Shown: positions 24,480-37,723 of the stretch, piece by piece
Position numbering within the stretch: the first letter of the stretch is position 1
Layout: every line of letters begins with the position of its first letter
Assembly (NCBI GenBank): GCA_016785225.1
Contig: JAFBJZ010000847.1
Span: forward strand, 1,412,501 to 1,476,500
Source: Psettodes erumei
Lineage: Eukaryota; Chordata; Actinopteri; Pleuronectiformes; Psettodidae
Reading direction: 5' to 3'
Length of the DNA: 64,000 nucleotides
Notes under the pieces: model-generated
Database searches by the model: none
Seen by the model: the letters and a program-made list of their open reading frames with translations, nothing else
What the model was told of the DNA's origin: nothing
Made by a program: the position numbers and the translations under genes

Positions 24480-24960
24480 ACCGTTGTTACTTCTGCTGTC
24501 GCCGCTACTTCTGATATTAGCATTTATGAAAGGCTTAATGTAGAAAATACTGCAATACAAATAAAAGTATTCACGCCAATTATCAGAGTCAAACTTGTGT
24601 TAAGTTATTGTTCTTTTCTTTTCCTCTGCTTACCACTAAATGTAATTGCTACCTCTGCTAATACTTCTACTATTACTCCTAAGTACTTACTCTTACTGCT
24701 TCTGATACTAGTACTGCTGACCCTGCCGTGACTGTGCTGCTCCTTCAATAATACGACTGTTACCACAACAACTTTATTACTGCTTGTACTGCTTATACTA
24801 CTACTTCCGTCACTCTGATCTGAGTAGCTTGGACTACTTCTTCTTCTTGCCAAAACTATTACGACTACTGTTACCAACATAAAAAAACCCTGCTAATACT
24901 TAACCTTATCACTGCTTTAGTGCTGCAACAAAAGCTGCTACAAAAGCTTGTAGCAGTTGT
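24480..24960. repeat. Degenerate (TAC/ACT/GCT) triplet-rich tract
   Basis: For almost 500 bases the sequence consists largely of imperfect pyrimidine-rich triplets such as tact, cttctactatt and ctgctt. It keeps a three-base rhythm without being a perfect microsatellite. A Ser/Val-rich minus-strand open frame (24605-24880) is an artefact of this composition. Confidence 0.5.
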
Positions 24961-25649
24961 GCGTCTGCTGTTAATACTGTTCAGCAGGTGAATGTGAGTG
25001 TGAGGCAGCTCAGTGATGTGGTATCAGGTCTGTTGTGTGTTTAGCTTGACGCTTAGATGGCTCGGACACCTCTTCCTCCAGCCTGCGACTGGCGGCCTAT
25101 TGTAGCCCCTCCTCCTTTTTGTTTCTCTTCTCCACGCTCATCTCCTTCCTGCAGTTCGCCGATGCAGCTATTGAAAATAAACAGCGTTATTTATACTTCC
25201 ACGAGTGGACAACAACGCTGCTCTGAGTCTCTCCCAGTCGGTTGCTGCCTGCACCCCATAAAACTCACCCCACCTTCCTGCTCTTATCAGTGTCGCGTCG
25301 CGGCCAACCCCCACCCACCCCACCTGTAGCGCCGATCCACATCGCGGCTTGTTACTCATTAACCAGGACTTCCTTTTATCCAGCCCAGACAACCCCCAGG
25401 TCACTGCCCGACCCATGGCGCTCAGTTTCACATGTCGCCCTTACCGTGTTCTGCTGATAATCAGCCTCGGCTCGGCCCAAAGTATAATTACAAAGGAGAA
25501 ATACAGAGCAGAGGAAATAAAAATGGCAGTATATCAGTTTAGAAAAATGTGAGAGATGTGAAATAATGTACCTCCTTTCCTCTTTAGTTCTGGATTTCTC
25601 CACGCCGTCTGACCGATCGGACTCACAGTTAAATAACTTAAACAATGAC

Positions 25650-25745
25650 TTCAGGTTGTACGGCGCCTTTCAACGCCACCGTCACAAAGTGCTTCACAGA
25701 GAAGGACAAATAAAAGAAAACAATCCAAATCAAAGACAAACAAAA
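25650..25745. mobile_element. Fragment of a dispersed fish repeat
   Basis: The string around 'cggcgcctttcaacg ... cacaaagtgcttcacagaga' followed by an A-rich aaataaaag tail resembles an interspersed repeat often seen in percomorph introns. The fragment is short and the family is unassigned. Confidence 0.3.
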
Positions 25746-27203
25746 AATGACACGTGATTGGTTAAGAATAAAAGACGACAGCTAAAACCACATTAAGTCA
25801 TTTCGTGCCGCGGCTCATCAGACTTTTCTTCCTGATTAAAGACAAATACAATTTACAAGATCAAAGACAGTTAACAGTTTGAAGGTGAATATTTTTAATA
25901 AACACAATAAAGAGCTGGGCAATACAGCATGTAGTGTAATGACAGGATTGTGTTGTGAGACTGTTGCAGCCTCACCGCCACCGAGAGATCCCCCGTGGCA
26001 GACGCAGGATGCGTTATGTCACGTGAAGAGCCCGCAACAACACGCGCTCACAGGTAGTTAGGCGTGCGGTGGTGTGCAACACACTGTGAACAGATGCCAC
26101 TGTGGATAAAGACCCTCCCTCCATTACTGCCCGTCCAGGCGACTGTTTGATGTTTATAGGGGGCGCGCTGGACATGGCGAGACGCCGCCATGCGGTTAAA
26201 ACTTCTGGACCTCACAATAAGTAACGTCATTCGCTCCCGCAGCATACTGCGTTTTAGTTTGAGCGTACTGCAGGAGCTCCAACTGGAACAGTTAATGGCT
26301 GGATTCCATGCCTTTCCTCGATAAGATTTAGTTTGTGCTCAATACCTGAACGATAAAGAATTATGTTAAAATAAAGAACCTGGGCGAGGGCAGGAGGCAG
26401 GGCTGACCAATCATTAATGCGGCAGGTATGCCCCGTGTTGTTATCAGCGGGCAGGGAGCCAAACAGCGAGCAGAGAAAACAACCCCAAAAAAAAAGTTGC
26501 TTATCAGTTGAGGTCGGCCCTGCTCCTGACTGCCCAGGCCTTTAGACCTGAGAGTTGAACCTGGGAAACTCTTGACACGGGTCCTGAACTGCTGAAATTA
26601 AAGGGCAGTGTTGTGAAACCGACGAGGCCTCTGGCACCACCGCCCGTGATCGGCCCAGACAGAAGGAGCGGGTTAGTTCAGTCAGTCACGTCAAAGCAGC
26701 GTGCAGCATTACACGTGAACGCCCTGAGGTCCTTCATTTCATTATTGCAAAGTATTTAGGCTTGACTCAGTATTTTCTTTATATTTTTTTGGGGGGTGGG
26801 CAGACTCTTTTCATTTTTTATCAACAAGCAAACAAGGCTGCAATGAAAATGTCCCTGACCAGTTCAATCAGCATTTGGTCCTTATTTCATTTAACATACT
26901 GTGACACATGCACACTTCATTTTATTGCTGTGCACTCAAATTAACGCTCTGCAGGATGATGAGAGGCCTGTTGCTGAGGGCTGTAAATGAAACCTGCGTT
27001 TCAACTGATCCATATAACAAGTGTTGTTATATAATATCGTAATGTCCCGTTAAAACACGTTAATGGAGTGACAGCGCCAATGGCGTGTTGTACCTGCCTA
27101 TGCATTACTCTGTATTTGAGGAGTATCATTTTTTTCGCAGTAGCTTTTGTGTACGCTTGTGTATGAGGATATGTGTCCTGGTGTGTTTCTGTCATGCCCC
27201 CCC

Positions 27204-27340
27204 CCACACACACACACACACACACACCTCTCTCTACTACCCCTCTTCTCTCAGCCCTGTCGATCAAACAAGGGTGGGGTTGGGGCAGGGTCACTCCGAG
27301 GCTTCCAACTGATCCCATCAAAACCCATCAACTGTGGTTG

Positions 27341-27384
<44 letters not shown>

Positions 27385-27663
27385 ACAGTAGTAAAAACCT
27401 GAAAGACCCCCCCACCCCACCCCCACCCCCACCCACCTTCTCCTCCTCTTTCTACTCCATAAACCCTCCCCTTTACTGAGAACCTCCCAGGACACCCAGG
27501 TGTGACCGGACACACACACACACACACACACACACACCATGAAAGATTAATACATACCTCGCCTTATAATCAATATTTATATTAATGTGTGTGCTTGTGT
27601 CATGCAGAGAAAAACTGAAACTGCTCACTGTCTCACAGTGTGTGTCTGTGTGTGCGTATGTGC

Positions 27664-27701
<38 letters not shown>

Positions 27702-27895
27702 TGGTGGGGGCCCGAGACCCCACGTCCGTCCCCTGCTCTGACAGATAGAGCCGGTGCTATTAGCTCAGTGCCAGGTGAGTCTGTGAGTAAACAAGCGCAC
27801 ACAATAGATCCAGCCCATCTCCTCCCGTCAGCCCAGCTCTGTCAAAGCCAGCCATTGTTCTGCACACCCTGTGTGTGTGTGTGTGTGTGTGTGTG
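27204..27895. repeat. Cluster of five alternating (CA)n and (GT)n tracts
   Basis: Tracts at about 27205-27227 (CA), 27342-27381 (GT), 27510-27537 (CA), 27665-27700 (GT) and 27871-27895 (GT) fall within 700 bases. Neighbouring CA and GT tracts are complementary and can pair as hairpin arms. All long open frames here are translations of these tracts. Confidence 0.9.
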
Positions 27896-29307
27896 ACTTC
27901 ACTGAGAATATACCCCACTGTATACAGACACACACGCACAATACATGCAGACAAGTGGAACGCATGTGTGTCTTATGTGCAGGTTTTAAGCATCCATTGC
28001 ATGAGTCAATGTTTTTCCCCCGAACAAATGTCGTTCAAATGTACTGTAGATGTGGGACACTGTATTGCATGTTAAGTAAGTTGTTGCCCTTTGTAAAAGA
28101 ACACATGAAGTTTCACACCTATCCAGTAAATGCACAAGGTTTGGTAAATTAAAATTAAAGAATAAAATTAAATCAAATTTACTTGCGTGTACACGTCCAG
28201 AGACTCGACAGCTGGTTTACCACTCTGCACGATCTGACCCGCTCCATTTGAGCTGGTACTTTACTGGTGTTTATTTAATCAGGTGGGAGTTTGTGAATAA
28301 TATCAGTCAGGTCATAAACAATATGTGACAAATGCAGAAGTGTAACTCGTCATGTCATCAGTTAGCAGCTTATGCACCGTGCAGATTGCATCAATCAGGG
28401 AACAGTAAAAAGTACGATGAGGTTTTTCTGTGGCAGTTTAAACAGAGGAGACAACATCCCTGCCCCTCCTTTGCTGTCCTCCTCCTCCTCCTCCCAGCCA
28501 TCATATTGTGCAAACACACCATGTAAACAGCTGGGAACAGCATGTGTGTGTGTGTGTGGGAGGGGGTAGAGGGAGAGAGAACGACTGGTAGAAAGAACAT
28601 TAAAAAAAGTAAGAAACAAAAGGAAAAAATGATGATCAGGATTAAAGGTCGGAGATAGTGGGGCAGAAACACAGAGGCCTTTGTCTCTTATCCTCTCCTC
28701 AGAGGTGTCTCACACTTTAACCCCATGACTTCTTCACCTCTCAGAACCCCCCAGTCACCCCCTCCCTCCCTCCTCTCCCTCCACACACACCCTACCCCAT
28801 TCATCCCTCCATCTCGGCATCCCTCTCCGCCCTGCACTCCATCCCAGTGCAAACACTCCTCAGCGTCGCGGGAACAAAGCACGGATGAATAATGGCAGTG
28901 AAATGTCACCGTTTCTTCATGCCCCCCCCGCCACCCTCGCTCTCTGCCTGGGCCGAGCCCGATGTTAACCATTAACCAGCCGGCACAGCACCTGAACCTG
29001 GAACAATGAACAGAAAGTGGCAGGGAGGACGGGGTGGGGGGGGGAATAAAACTATGTTTTTACTTTTACAAAATTAAAAAGACCAAAATGTCCCATGCTC
29101 ACTCACACAGGTGCAGACTATTTGTCCACATTCATCCCTGCTGCAGGTGGCAGTTTTTTTGATGTGATATGTCACTGTTACTTAGAAGTTGTGCTTCATC
29201 TTAGATGTTCTGCCTAAAATCAGACACTGCCAGAGTTTTTTCTTGCAGACCTGTATCGCGTTGGAGTCTCGTTCTCCCTTAATACACTCACTTTGATCTC
29301 TCCACAG

Positions 29308-29373
29308 GTGTTCCCTTCAGCTCCGACGTCACCTGGCTGCTGCCACGTCGAGTCAGTGGAGTTTTGATTTCTG
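29308..29373 (+). other. Orphan exon candidate, plus strand
   Basis: A 66-base segment between a good acceptor (gatctctccacag) and donor (CTG/GTAGGT). Two of three frames are open, so coding cannot be excluded. It could belong to the divergent transcript that starts near 17.9 kb, but nothing in the sequence proves the link. Confidence 0.25.
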
Positions 29374-29401
29374 GTAGGTGCCGCTGTCTTTTTTTCCTTA
29401 C

Positions 29402-29460
29402 TGTGGTCCGGTCTGAGTTTGTCGTCGTCCTCTTCTGCCTCTTCCTCTGCCAGAAATCTC
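29402..29460 (-). other. Orphan acidic exon candidate, minus strand
   Basis: A 59-base segment after an acceptor (TTTTAAGCGCAG) and before a donor (CACA/GTAAGG). It reads RFLAEEEAEEDDDKLRPDH in one frame, an acidic linker typical of nuclear or cytoskeletal proteins. No partner exon was found. It faces the plus-strand candidate 29 bases away. Confidence 0.22.
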
Positions 29461-32400
29461 CTGCGCTTAAAAGAACAGATACGTGAACTCGATAGCGTTC
29501 TATTACCAGCGTGCGATGCATTTCATTATATGACATGTTAACGTGAGAGTACTGATGGCAGTTGTGTATTGGACTGCTCACATGACCGTGTCTTAAACTC
29601 AGATTTAAGGTGAACTTCATGGCACTTTCCCAAAATGTAAGCGTATCAAACCCACTTCACACAGTGAAGCTCGAATGTCCAGGTGCAGCAACAATAACCA
29701 GAGCGTGTGCTACTCTGGCCATTTCGTCACCATTGAACAGAAACTGTTAAGCTGGCTCATGTGGGAGTAAACTCATTGAATACAACAAATATTAGACTCA
29801 CTCTTCTCCCTCAACTTCATGCTCTCATCCTCAGTGCAGACCCCTCCCTCCACCTCTGCTCTCTACTTTCTTCACTATAAATACCTCCGTGTGTTCCCCC
29901 TCTCTCCCCGGCCTGCAGCTAACACTGGTACCTTTGTACGGCTAACATGCCAGATGAGACTAAAATTAAATGCCCTTTAATTGCAGCTCGCGGCCCCGGT
30001 ATGTGCGAGAGGTGAGGAGGATTTACGGAGAGGAAATGATATTTTTAGGTCGCGATTCGGGGACGAGGACTCATTACTGTTTCATGAGAGAGGTGATCAA
30101 GGCGGCGGTTTCCACCAATCACAACGCCAGGAAGGAGGCACAGTGGACCTGTGTGCAGCACGTGAAACTGGTACCGAATGAAAAAATGTTCCAGCAGACG
30201 TGTGAAGCACCAGGTGTTTTACACGTCGTTCATTTTCATGCTTTGTGAAGAGGCTGCTTTTGAAGAGAGAGCTGAGCTGAAAGCTTCAGGTCCTGTTAGT
30301 GTCACTGCTCTTTGACAGCCGTCTCTGTTTTTTGTGCAGTTTAAGCAAAGATAAAAAGTGCAAACTTGCATGATGTTACAAGCACTGAAGACTTCCAGGT
30401 TGACAAAGTATTTTGAGGAAGAACTGTGTAGACTATTTATGCATCAAGGCCAAGATTTACTTTAACTTAAAGCTGAAAAGCCATTTTTTGATTCTGTTTG
30501 TCAGCAATATTTCAGCCATAGCCCTCCAGTATATTGATTCACTTATTATCTCTTTATCTAATGGCTCCACCATTCCCACCCTGCGTGCATTTTAATTGCC
30601 GTTTAACCACATGTCCTGGTAACAGCGGTAACTGTGTGTCACATCTCTGCCACCTGATAAAAGTCAAACATTAGAAAAGAAATGCGATGAAAATTTTAGT
30701 TCACGGTGAATATAATAATAGTAAGGATAATAAATAAGTGTTTATTTATGTTAAAATGATACACGTAAGTCTTTTAAGAACCACGGCGGACTAAAAATAA
30801 CTGCACGAACCACAGTTGCTTATTTATTCTGATGTGTAGGTTTTTTTTCCCCTGTTAAGAAATCAGAGGGCCCTTTGAGCCATCGCGGTTTTATAGAGAA
30901 CCACCACGGTAACCGAAGACCGCTACAGAACCTTCCTCTTTGTGGGCGTGCGAGAAGAGACAGGGGAGGGGACGGGGAGGAGAGGGGTGAGGCGGGTGGG
31001 GCGATGGTGTTCGGCCAGAGGAGTGGGATGGAGGTTCGGGCGGGGGACGGGGGGCACTCTGTAAATAAGATGTCTAATTCATGGAGCGGATGTTTTGAAG
31101 GAAACAGACTGAGGATGTAGCTGCACTAACTGTACCCTCTGGGTCTCTCGCTCTGTTTTCGCTGTGGAAATGAACTGAGCTGGACCTGTTCTGTTTGGCT
31201 TCCACTGGACGCTCACCTGTACCTGGAGCAGCACACATTCTCCATTGATACAGTTCATTTCCTTCTGTCTCCGTATAAACCTCGCTGGCAGCGCAACAGC
31301 GGGTCGGCGTCCAAAACGTCCCGCTCATTATGCCGGGCTTTACAGACTCCAGACCCGCAGCCGCGGCCAGCTCTCGTCTCCGTGAAACAGAAATGTCATT
31401 AAAACGTGAGAGACGAGGGAATGGATCTGAACGTCAGTAACTACCCTGGGCCCGTCGGCAGAAAACAAGCTGCAAGCCAGTTTTGTCACAGGGCTCATGA
31501 AGTCCAGCTAATCACCGGCTAACTTTCCTCCCAGACGAACATAGCGGCTACATGTATACTGTGCTGTGTGCTGCGTATGACTAGTCTGGTACAAGCTACA
31601 TCAAAAAATATGGTTAGCCTAAAAAATTAGCGGTGTGGCCTGGGCTGGAGCAATTGTTTCAGTCCGCCCCTGGTGGCCTGCATCATTTGCGAAACCAGTA
31701 AATAGAACCAGTAATTTGCAAAAAAAAAAAATAAAAAAGCCACTGGCTTGAAAACAATTCACACAATAAACAGAAGAAGCTGCACATTCACATACTTTTA
31801 TATTTACTCGAATTCCTGCTTTTCTGTTTACTTCAATATTTATTTAAACTATTAATAGAGAGAACAAGGAAAAACTTGACTCCTCTGTCTCCCCAGTGGT
31901 GAAGTGATCTTTCCTTTCCACTCCGGCCAGATTCAGTGCCAGTCTCTGCGCTGAATCACGTCCATTCACTCGCATCATTTCCCTTTTAATTTGTTTAATC
32001 CTCACACCTTCTCTTTCTTTTTACTCGCTTTCAGTACCTTTAACAACCGCTTTTTGAAATTTATTTTAAATGTGAAGCAAATAGGAGGATATAGCATATA
32101 ATAGAATGTCTTCGGTTTTGTTTGAGTTTTTGGGATTCTATTGCAGATTCATGTTAGCATTATGTGCTTTAAGTGTATATTTGTATTTTTTTATCATTGC
32201 CAGCTGTTGTAAAGCGAAAGGAAATGATTCTTTCGCTCAGTTGGGGCTGATCCAACTGGCCTCACTATTTATGCGTAAAATAACTGTGCATTAAGAGATC
32301 ACTGTTTTGTCAGCAGATCCCGTGATGCAGCGGGGTACTGTGATTTCTTGCGAGGAGGATCCTGAGCGGTCATTTGTGGTACTCTGGTGCAGCGGCTATT

Positions 32401-33079
32401 AAAAACTGTAATTGTGAATGCTTGCTGTCTTATCATGTTGCCGGTCTTGAAATGCAAATTTACCCACGAACAGTGTTAAGACAGCGTGAGTTGTGTATCC
32501 CGTCCACTGTGGGTCAGTTGAGGTGTGTGTTTCTTCTCAGGCATCTGAGGACCAGTCTGACCTTTTTCACTTCAGCCAGATCCTTTTTTAAAAACCCGGG
32601 CTCTCGCCTCTCTATTTATCCTGCTATTTATGTCCAAATGCGGGAAGGAGAGTGTGTTTCCACTGCATGCATTTGTGTGTGTTGAGCGCACTTGTGCATG
32701 TGTGTTCAGTCTGTGCGTGTGTGTGCCTACATGTGTACATCTATGTTTCTAACATGTATTTGCTCTTGTGTCTCTGTGTTGTCGGTGTGTGGTTGCTACT
32801 AAAGTGGGCCGACATCTTCACTCGTTTGTGTGTTCATGTGTGTGTGCATGTGTGCATGTGTGCATGTGTGCGCGTGTGCGTGCGTGTGTGTTTTCTCAGA
32901 CCAGCAGAAGGGAAGAAGGGAAACTGGCGGCGGAGGGAAAAGTGAATGAATGGCGGTGTTATTTATTTGGTTTGGTGGACTGCACCTTTAGCAGTGAAAA
33001 ATCACCCGCCGTATCACTAATTCCGCCCTTTTCCCCCCGCAGCCTGTGGGACTAATCGACCCGGAGAAGGGACAGAATC

Positions 33080-33080
<1 letters not shown>

Positions 33081-33121
<41 letters not shown>
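33081..33121. repeat. (GT)n microsatellite
   Basis: A perfect GT run of about 40 bases. Confidence 0.95.
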
Positions 33122-33125
<4 letters not shown>

Positions 33126-35741
33126 TGACACGTGTAGGCGGATGAAAAATGAAGCAGAATTTCAGGAGTCTTTTAAATTGTCTTTTTACTTTGACTGACA
33201 GATGTCAGATCCATTAAAATCAATTCTTATGTTTACGTTTGCAAAACCTGCCCCAAACTTTTGATCAGCTCAAAAAGTCAGCAGGGCCCAGGCACTCTCA
33301 ACTGCTACATTTTTAGCAGCCATGTTGTGTTGTTGTTGTCATTGTCAGAATCAATATGAGCAGCTTCTTTTAATCCAGGTCACGAGGCAAAGTTGGATTT
33401 ACAAAGCTTTAGTTTGATTTATCTGTTTGGTCGTTTTATATGATTTTTACATATGGTAGCCACAGTTTGATATTTGAATATTATCAGTATTGTGACGTTA
33501 AATTCAGCTGTCACCCTAAGGCCTGTTGGCACCATCACAGACATAATATAATGTGGCACTGTGACATCCATGTGTTGAGGTATCACCACCTCTCATTAGA
33601 GTAGCACCGGCTGTAGCACCAGCTCCCGTTCTCCCTGAAACTTAATGAGCTTAATATTATATATTTCATTAAAACGCACAATGTCTGCACTCAGATCAAA
33701 GGTGGTGTGCGACACCTGAAGCATCTGTGCTGCAGGTGTTACAGAAAAAAAATCACACTTGCTTACTGGTAATAAAGAAGCCATTTTTGTAGTTTATTTT
33801 TCAGATATTCAGCATTGGAAAGGCTGCGGAATGATAGAGAACCTCCCCGTCCACCTGTCATTTCAACGACCCGCCACGTTTCCCGACGGTTCAATTAATG
33901 TGTCACTCCAGCGTCTCATAAGTCATGTAATTCTTTCAACTGGACAACAAGTTTTTAATTAACTGTCTTTACAAGCAAACAAGCCCCGAGGCGTTCTTTC
34001 ATTTGGCTCCTGTTGGCCTTGCTCAACTTCAAACAAAGCCCAGATGGGAAAAGGAAGGCAGGTGTCGGTCAGGTGATAAGTGCTTCATTTCAAAAGGTCA
34101 TTTACAAACTGCTGGACATGCTGTTGTGTCGTATTTTCACGCAAAGGGCAGAGGGTGAGGATTGTTGTGTTCACTGCACCGCAGTGCCTTTGACATGGGC
34201 CGAGCCTGTGAATGTGTCCACGACTGACCAATGTTTCAAAATAACGTACACCATTCATTTGAATATTTAAAATAATGAACATGTTTCAGAATTTTAAGCA
34301 TGAAAGTCATCTTACTGCGACGTTATTGCATGAAGAAGTAAAACACAAATTTACTAGTAGGTGTTACTATCTTTTTCTGTCATATTGAAGTATAATATGG
34401 ACCCCAGGTATTTGAAAGGTTTTTATCCTCTCGGTGAGTGTGGATGTGCCACTTGCCTTCACCTGCGTAATTATGAATGATGGAAAAAAATAAGCCCTCT
34501 TGAATGGAGTGTACAAAAAAACCAGTCCGACTGGTTCTGTCCCATCTCCGCTCTGTTTGCTCTGAACCAGAACCTTGCTCGCTGGTGCACCGCACGACGC
34601 TGTTACACGACAGGTTTAATTGAGCCTTTGAACGGTCGCTCTGTCGGCTGGCGTGGGGTTTAAACCAGTTCACCTTTAACTGGAGACGTTGTAAATGTAA
34701 AGCGCAGCCTGTTTGATGCTTCGGGACATGGGCGGCGTCCCAAAGGAACAAACCTCCGGAGGCACGAAAGTGTTGGGATCGATCCTATCTGCAAACTTTT
34801 CCCTAAAAAATGGCCGCAGTGATTCCACTCGATAAAGGCTGTGGAAAGACGGTTGTCTCGGTTCAATGCAAAAAGTAAGTCAACAATGACATGAGACAGG
34901 ATATGTTTACTTTTTCAGCATCTAACCGAATCCGCAGCCTTTCCCTAAACTGAGCCAGAGGGGGTTTCTCGGCTAAATGCAACCACACACACACACAGAA
35001 GGCAGACCCCGACCTCCTCGCTGTACGCTGTAGACTCAGTAGTGCTGCATTATTAGGAGACGTGGGTGTATTTTTCATACAAAACTGTTTCACTACAAGC
35101 AGAACCAAAACAATTATTCACATCAGATAGCTGCCTAGTCTTTTCAGGTGTGAAAAAAACATTGTGCATTACTGAAATTTCAAAGTTTATCAGGAATGAA
35201 AGTCATTCATGTTTCGAGCGCAGCCATGCGGACTCCCAAATCCTCTGTAATTTAAAATAATGAATCCTCTAGTGGAACAGCTTTCTTTTTTTCGTCCCTG
35301 GAAAGCTCACATCTTGTGCGGATGCCTGGTTTTAGCGTTGGCGACAGCGATACGCTCAGTGACTGCACGGCCCGTCCTGAATGAGCCTATAGATACGGGG
35401 GCTTCTGGCCAAACTGAGGTGGAGGATAAATTACGATGAGGTGAAGCACAGCCTTTATGAAAGAGACATTGAGTGCACTTGATTGCCTGAGATGATGGAG
35501 CTGGGACAGAGAGCAGAGTCACTGCGGCTCCGTTTGGATAAATGCGTGTTTGGAGGCGACAGGGCCGGGGAGCTGGGGAGTGCTGTGCCGAGTTAGGTCA
35601 GGACTTGTGTCTGTGCCTGGTCACCCGCTCAGGAGTGCACAAAAACAGGCACATATGAACGCACACAGGCCTCTGCAGCAAGAGAACCAGAGAGGAGAAC
35701 GGGATAGAGGGGGAATGAGGAGAAAGAGTGAGGTGCCACTG

Positions 35742-35744
<3 letters not shown>

Positions 35745-35800
<56 letters not shown>
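35745..35800. repeat. (GT)n microsatellite
   Basis: A perfect GT run of 56 bases followed by imperfect GT/GC repeats to about 35825. Confidence 0.95.
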
Positions 35801-35803
<3 letters not shown>

Positions 35804-36158
35804 CTGCGTGTGTGCATGTGTGTGAGTCATGCATGAGCACACATTGTTAGCACGGTGAAAATCCTCACAAGTTCCTGGAAGGAATTAGAAAGGCTGACGT
35901 GACACCAGGATGCAAGACAGCAGGCCCCACCCCTCTGCTGATCCGTGTGTGTGTCAGTGTGTGTGTGTGTGTGCGTGCTCATCCCATGGCTCTGTAACAG
36001 TCTTTTCATGGCTACAACAAAGTCTGCACATTTTCAGCAGCAGTGGAAGAAGTGCTGAGATCAGTAAATGTCCCTCCTGCACCGTCCTGCAGTTGGTGAT
36101 GAATTAAAGACTTTTCAGTAACGTCATAAAAAAAAAAAATGTAACAAAAGATCAAAAT

Positions 36159-36410
36159 GTCCACAGCAGCTTCTTGAAAGTCTCCTCCACTTCTTGCCAC
36201 AGGAGGATCAGCACCAGAGAAGAGATGTGAACTGCTGGACTGGTTGGAGAAGCCTCTGTGAACACTTTGGCGTCTTTCTTTGCCACTGGAATATCCATTT
36301 GTTTTTCTGCAGTGAAGCCGAGTTTGGCTGCTGCCTCCATGAATGGGGCCAATGACAGACCCTTCGGAGCGACCCCTCCACCTCCAGCACCGCTGCTCAG
36401 CTTTTGAAAA
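36159..36410 (-). other. Orphan open frame, possible exon or pseudogene piece
   Basis: After a TTTTTTCAAAAG acceptor-like site the minus strand is open for 83 codons to a TGA at 36159. It reads with protein-like composition (GLSLAPFMEAAAKLGF, AEKQMDIPVAKKDAKVF) and ends in LLWQEVEETFKKLLWTF. I could not assign it to a family. The plus strand also has a strong acceptor inside it (ccacttcttgccacag at about 36202), so the sense strand is uncertain. Confidence 0.22.
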
Positions 36411-37723
36411 AATTAAAGAAAGAAGTTGTAGCTTTGAAAGTGGTCAAATTACCTTGACCAGTTATGCCAAAACCTAATTGAAACAGAAAATATGATATGT
36501 GATATGTGTTATTCAATTACAGACTGTTGTATTCAGGATCTCTAACAATCTCCTATCTGCAGTTGTACTGTGTGTGAATTTGTGGCTCAGTGTTTTTGGC
36601 CCGGTCACCTCCGGTCAGTCCACCGCTGTGATCCAGACTAAAACATCTGAATTGTTATTGGATCTGATGTGTTTCACACACAGATACATGTTGGTTCACA
36701 TCCCCAGTGATCTTCTTCGTATCTCAGACGCCTCAGGTTTGAGCGAACGACTCCCGCTCCCGAGTGCTGCTTATTTATTTATTTATTCTGATAATGATGA
36801 TGATAATGATAGTGATATTTTTTAAGGTTTTCTCCAAAGCAGCTCCCTCTGTGATGCGCTTCAGGTGATGCTGCGGTGTGTCACTCCATTTATTAACGCG
36901 GCCGTTGCGCCTCCTCTTCCTTTTTATTGCATTTTCCGTGTCCCAGCTTGCCCCCACCTCTGCACAGAAACCCAACCCTCCCTGCGAGCTTCCTCCGTGT
37001 TGATTTGATCTTTATTTGGCCCTTTTCGCCGCAGCTCTTTGAATAAAGCTACTCAGCGCGTTTACGGGAAGCGCACAGCGCAGCATCACAACAGGGCCCC
37101 CTCATGCCTCCAAACCGAGCCTCTCCAAATTGGTTTTCACAAAACCTGCCAATTTTACAGGGACGAGTTTAGAAAATCTCCCTCTCTCCGTCTCCCTCTC
37201 GCTTGCTTCAGGACAACCTCCAGTCCGAGTCGTGGCCCTGGAGAAGGTGATTCTAAATTTAAACCTGTAAAAAGGTCGCTTTGTAAACCCCCAAGGTGGC
37301 TTCAGAGGGAGAGAGGGAGAGAGATCAGGGGGGAGACGGGGGAGGAAAGATGCCGAGAGATCAAGGAAGAAAAACAGGGTTGAGAAGGAGTGTGAGAAGG
37401 GGTGGTAGAGGGGAGAGGACTCAATATGAGTGTTCGCTTCATATTTTAGGATTTTCACAGTGCGACTACGATCTTTACGATTATTCGTTTATTCATTGAT
37501 AACGCACAGTGTTTAACAGGACGGATAAGATGAATTTCAGTTAATAAGATTAAGGTAAAAAAAACCAAACAAACGACAACACATTTTAAATTCTCACACC
37601 GAGAAGAGTGACTGTAAAAAAATTACATTACAATAACTTTAGCCACCGGCCTTTAGTCAGACCATCACAGGGCTGTTGTGCCCTGATGTGCACCTGCACT
37701 GTTCCTGCTTCAAATTCGTTGAA

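Noticed and set aside
27745..27774. 30-base microexon candidate between good acceptor and donor on the plus strand
   Set aside because: It lies between microsatellites with no link to other exons. The splice-like sites alone are not enough.
27085..28075. Many overlapping open frames on both strands rich in His/Thr or Cys/Val
   Set aside because: All are direct translations of CA/GT dinucleotide tracts.
35550..36009. Overlapping His/Thr and Cys/Val open frames
   Set aside because: They are produced by the (GT)n tract at 35745-35800.
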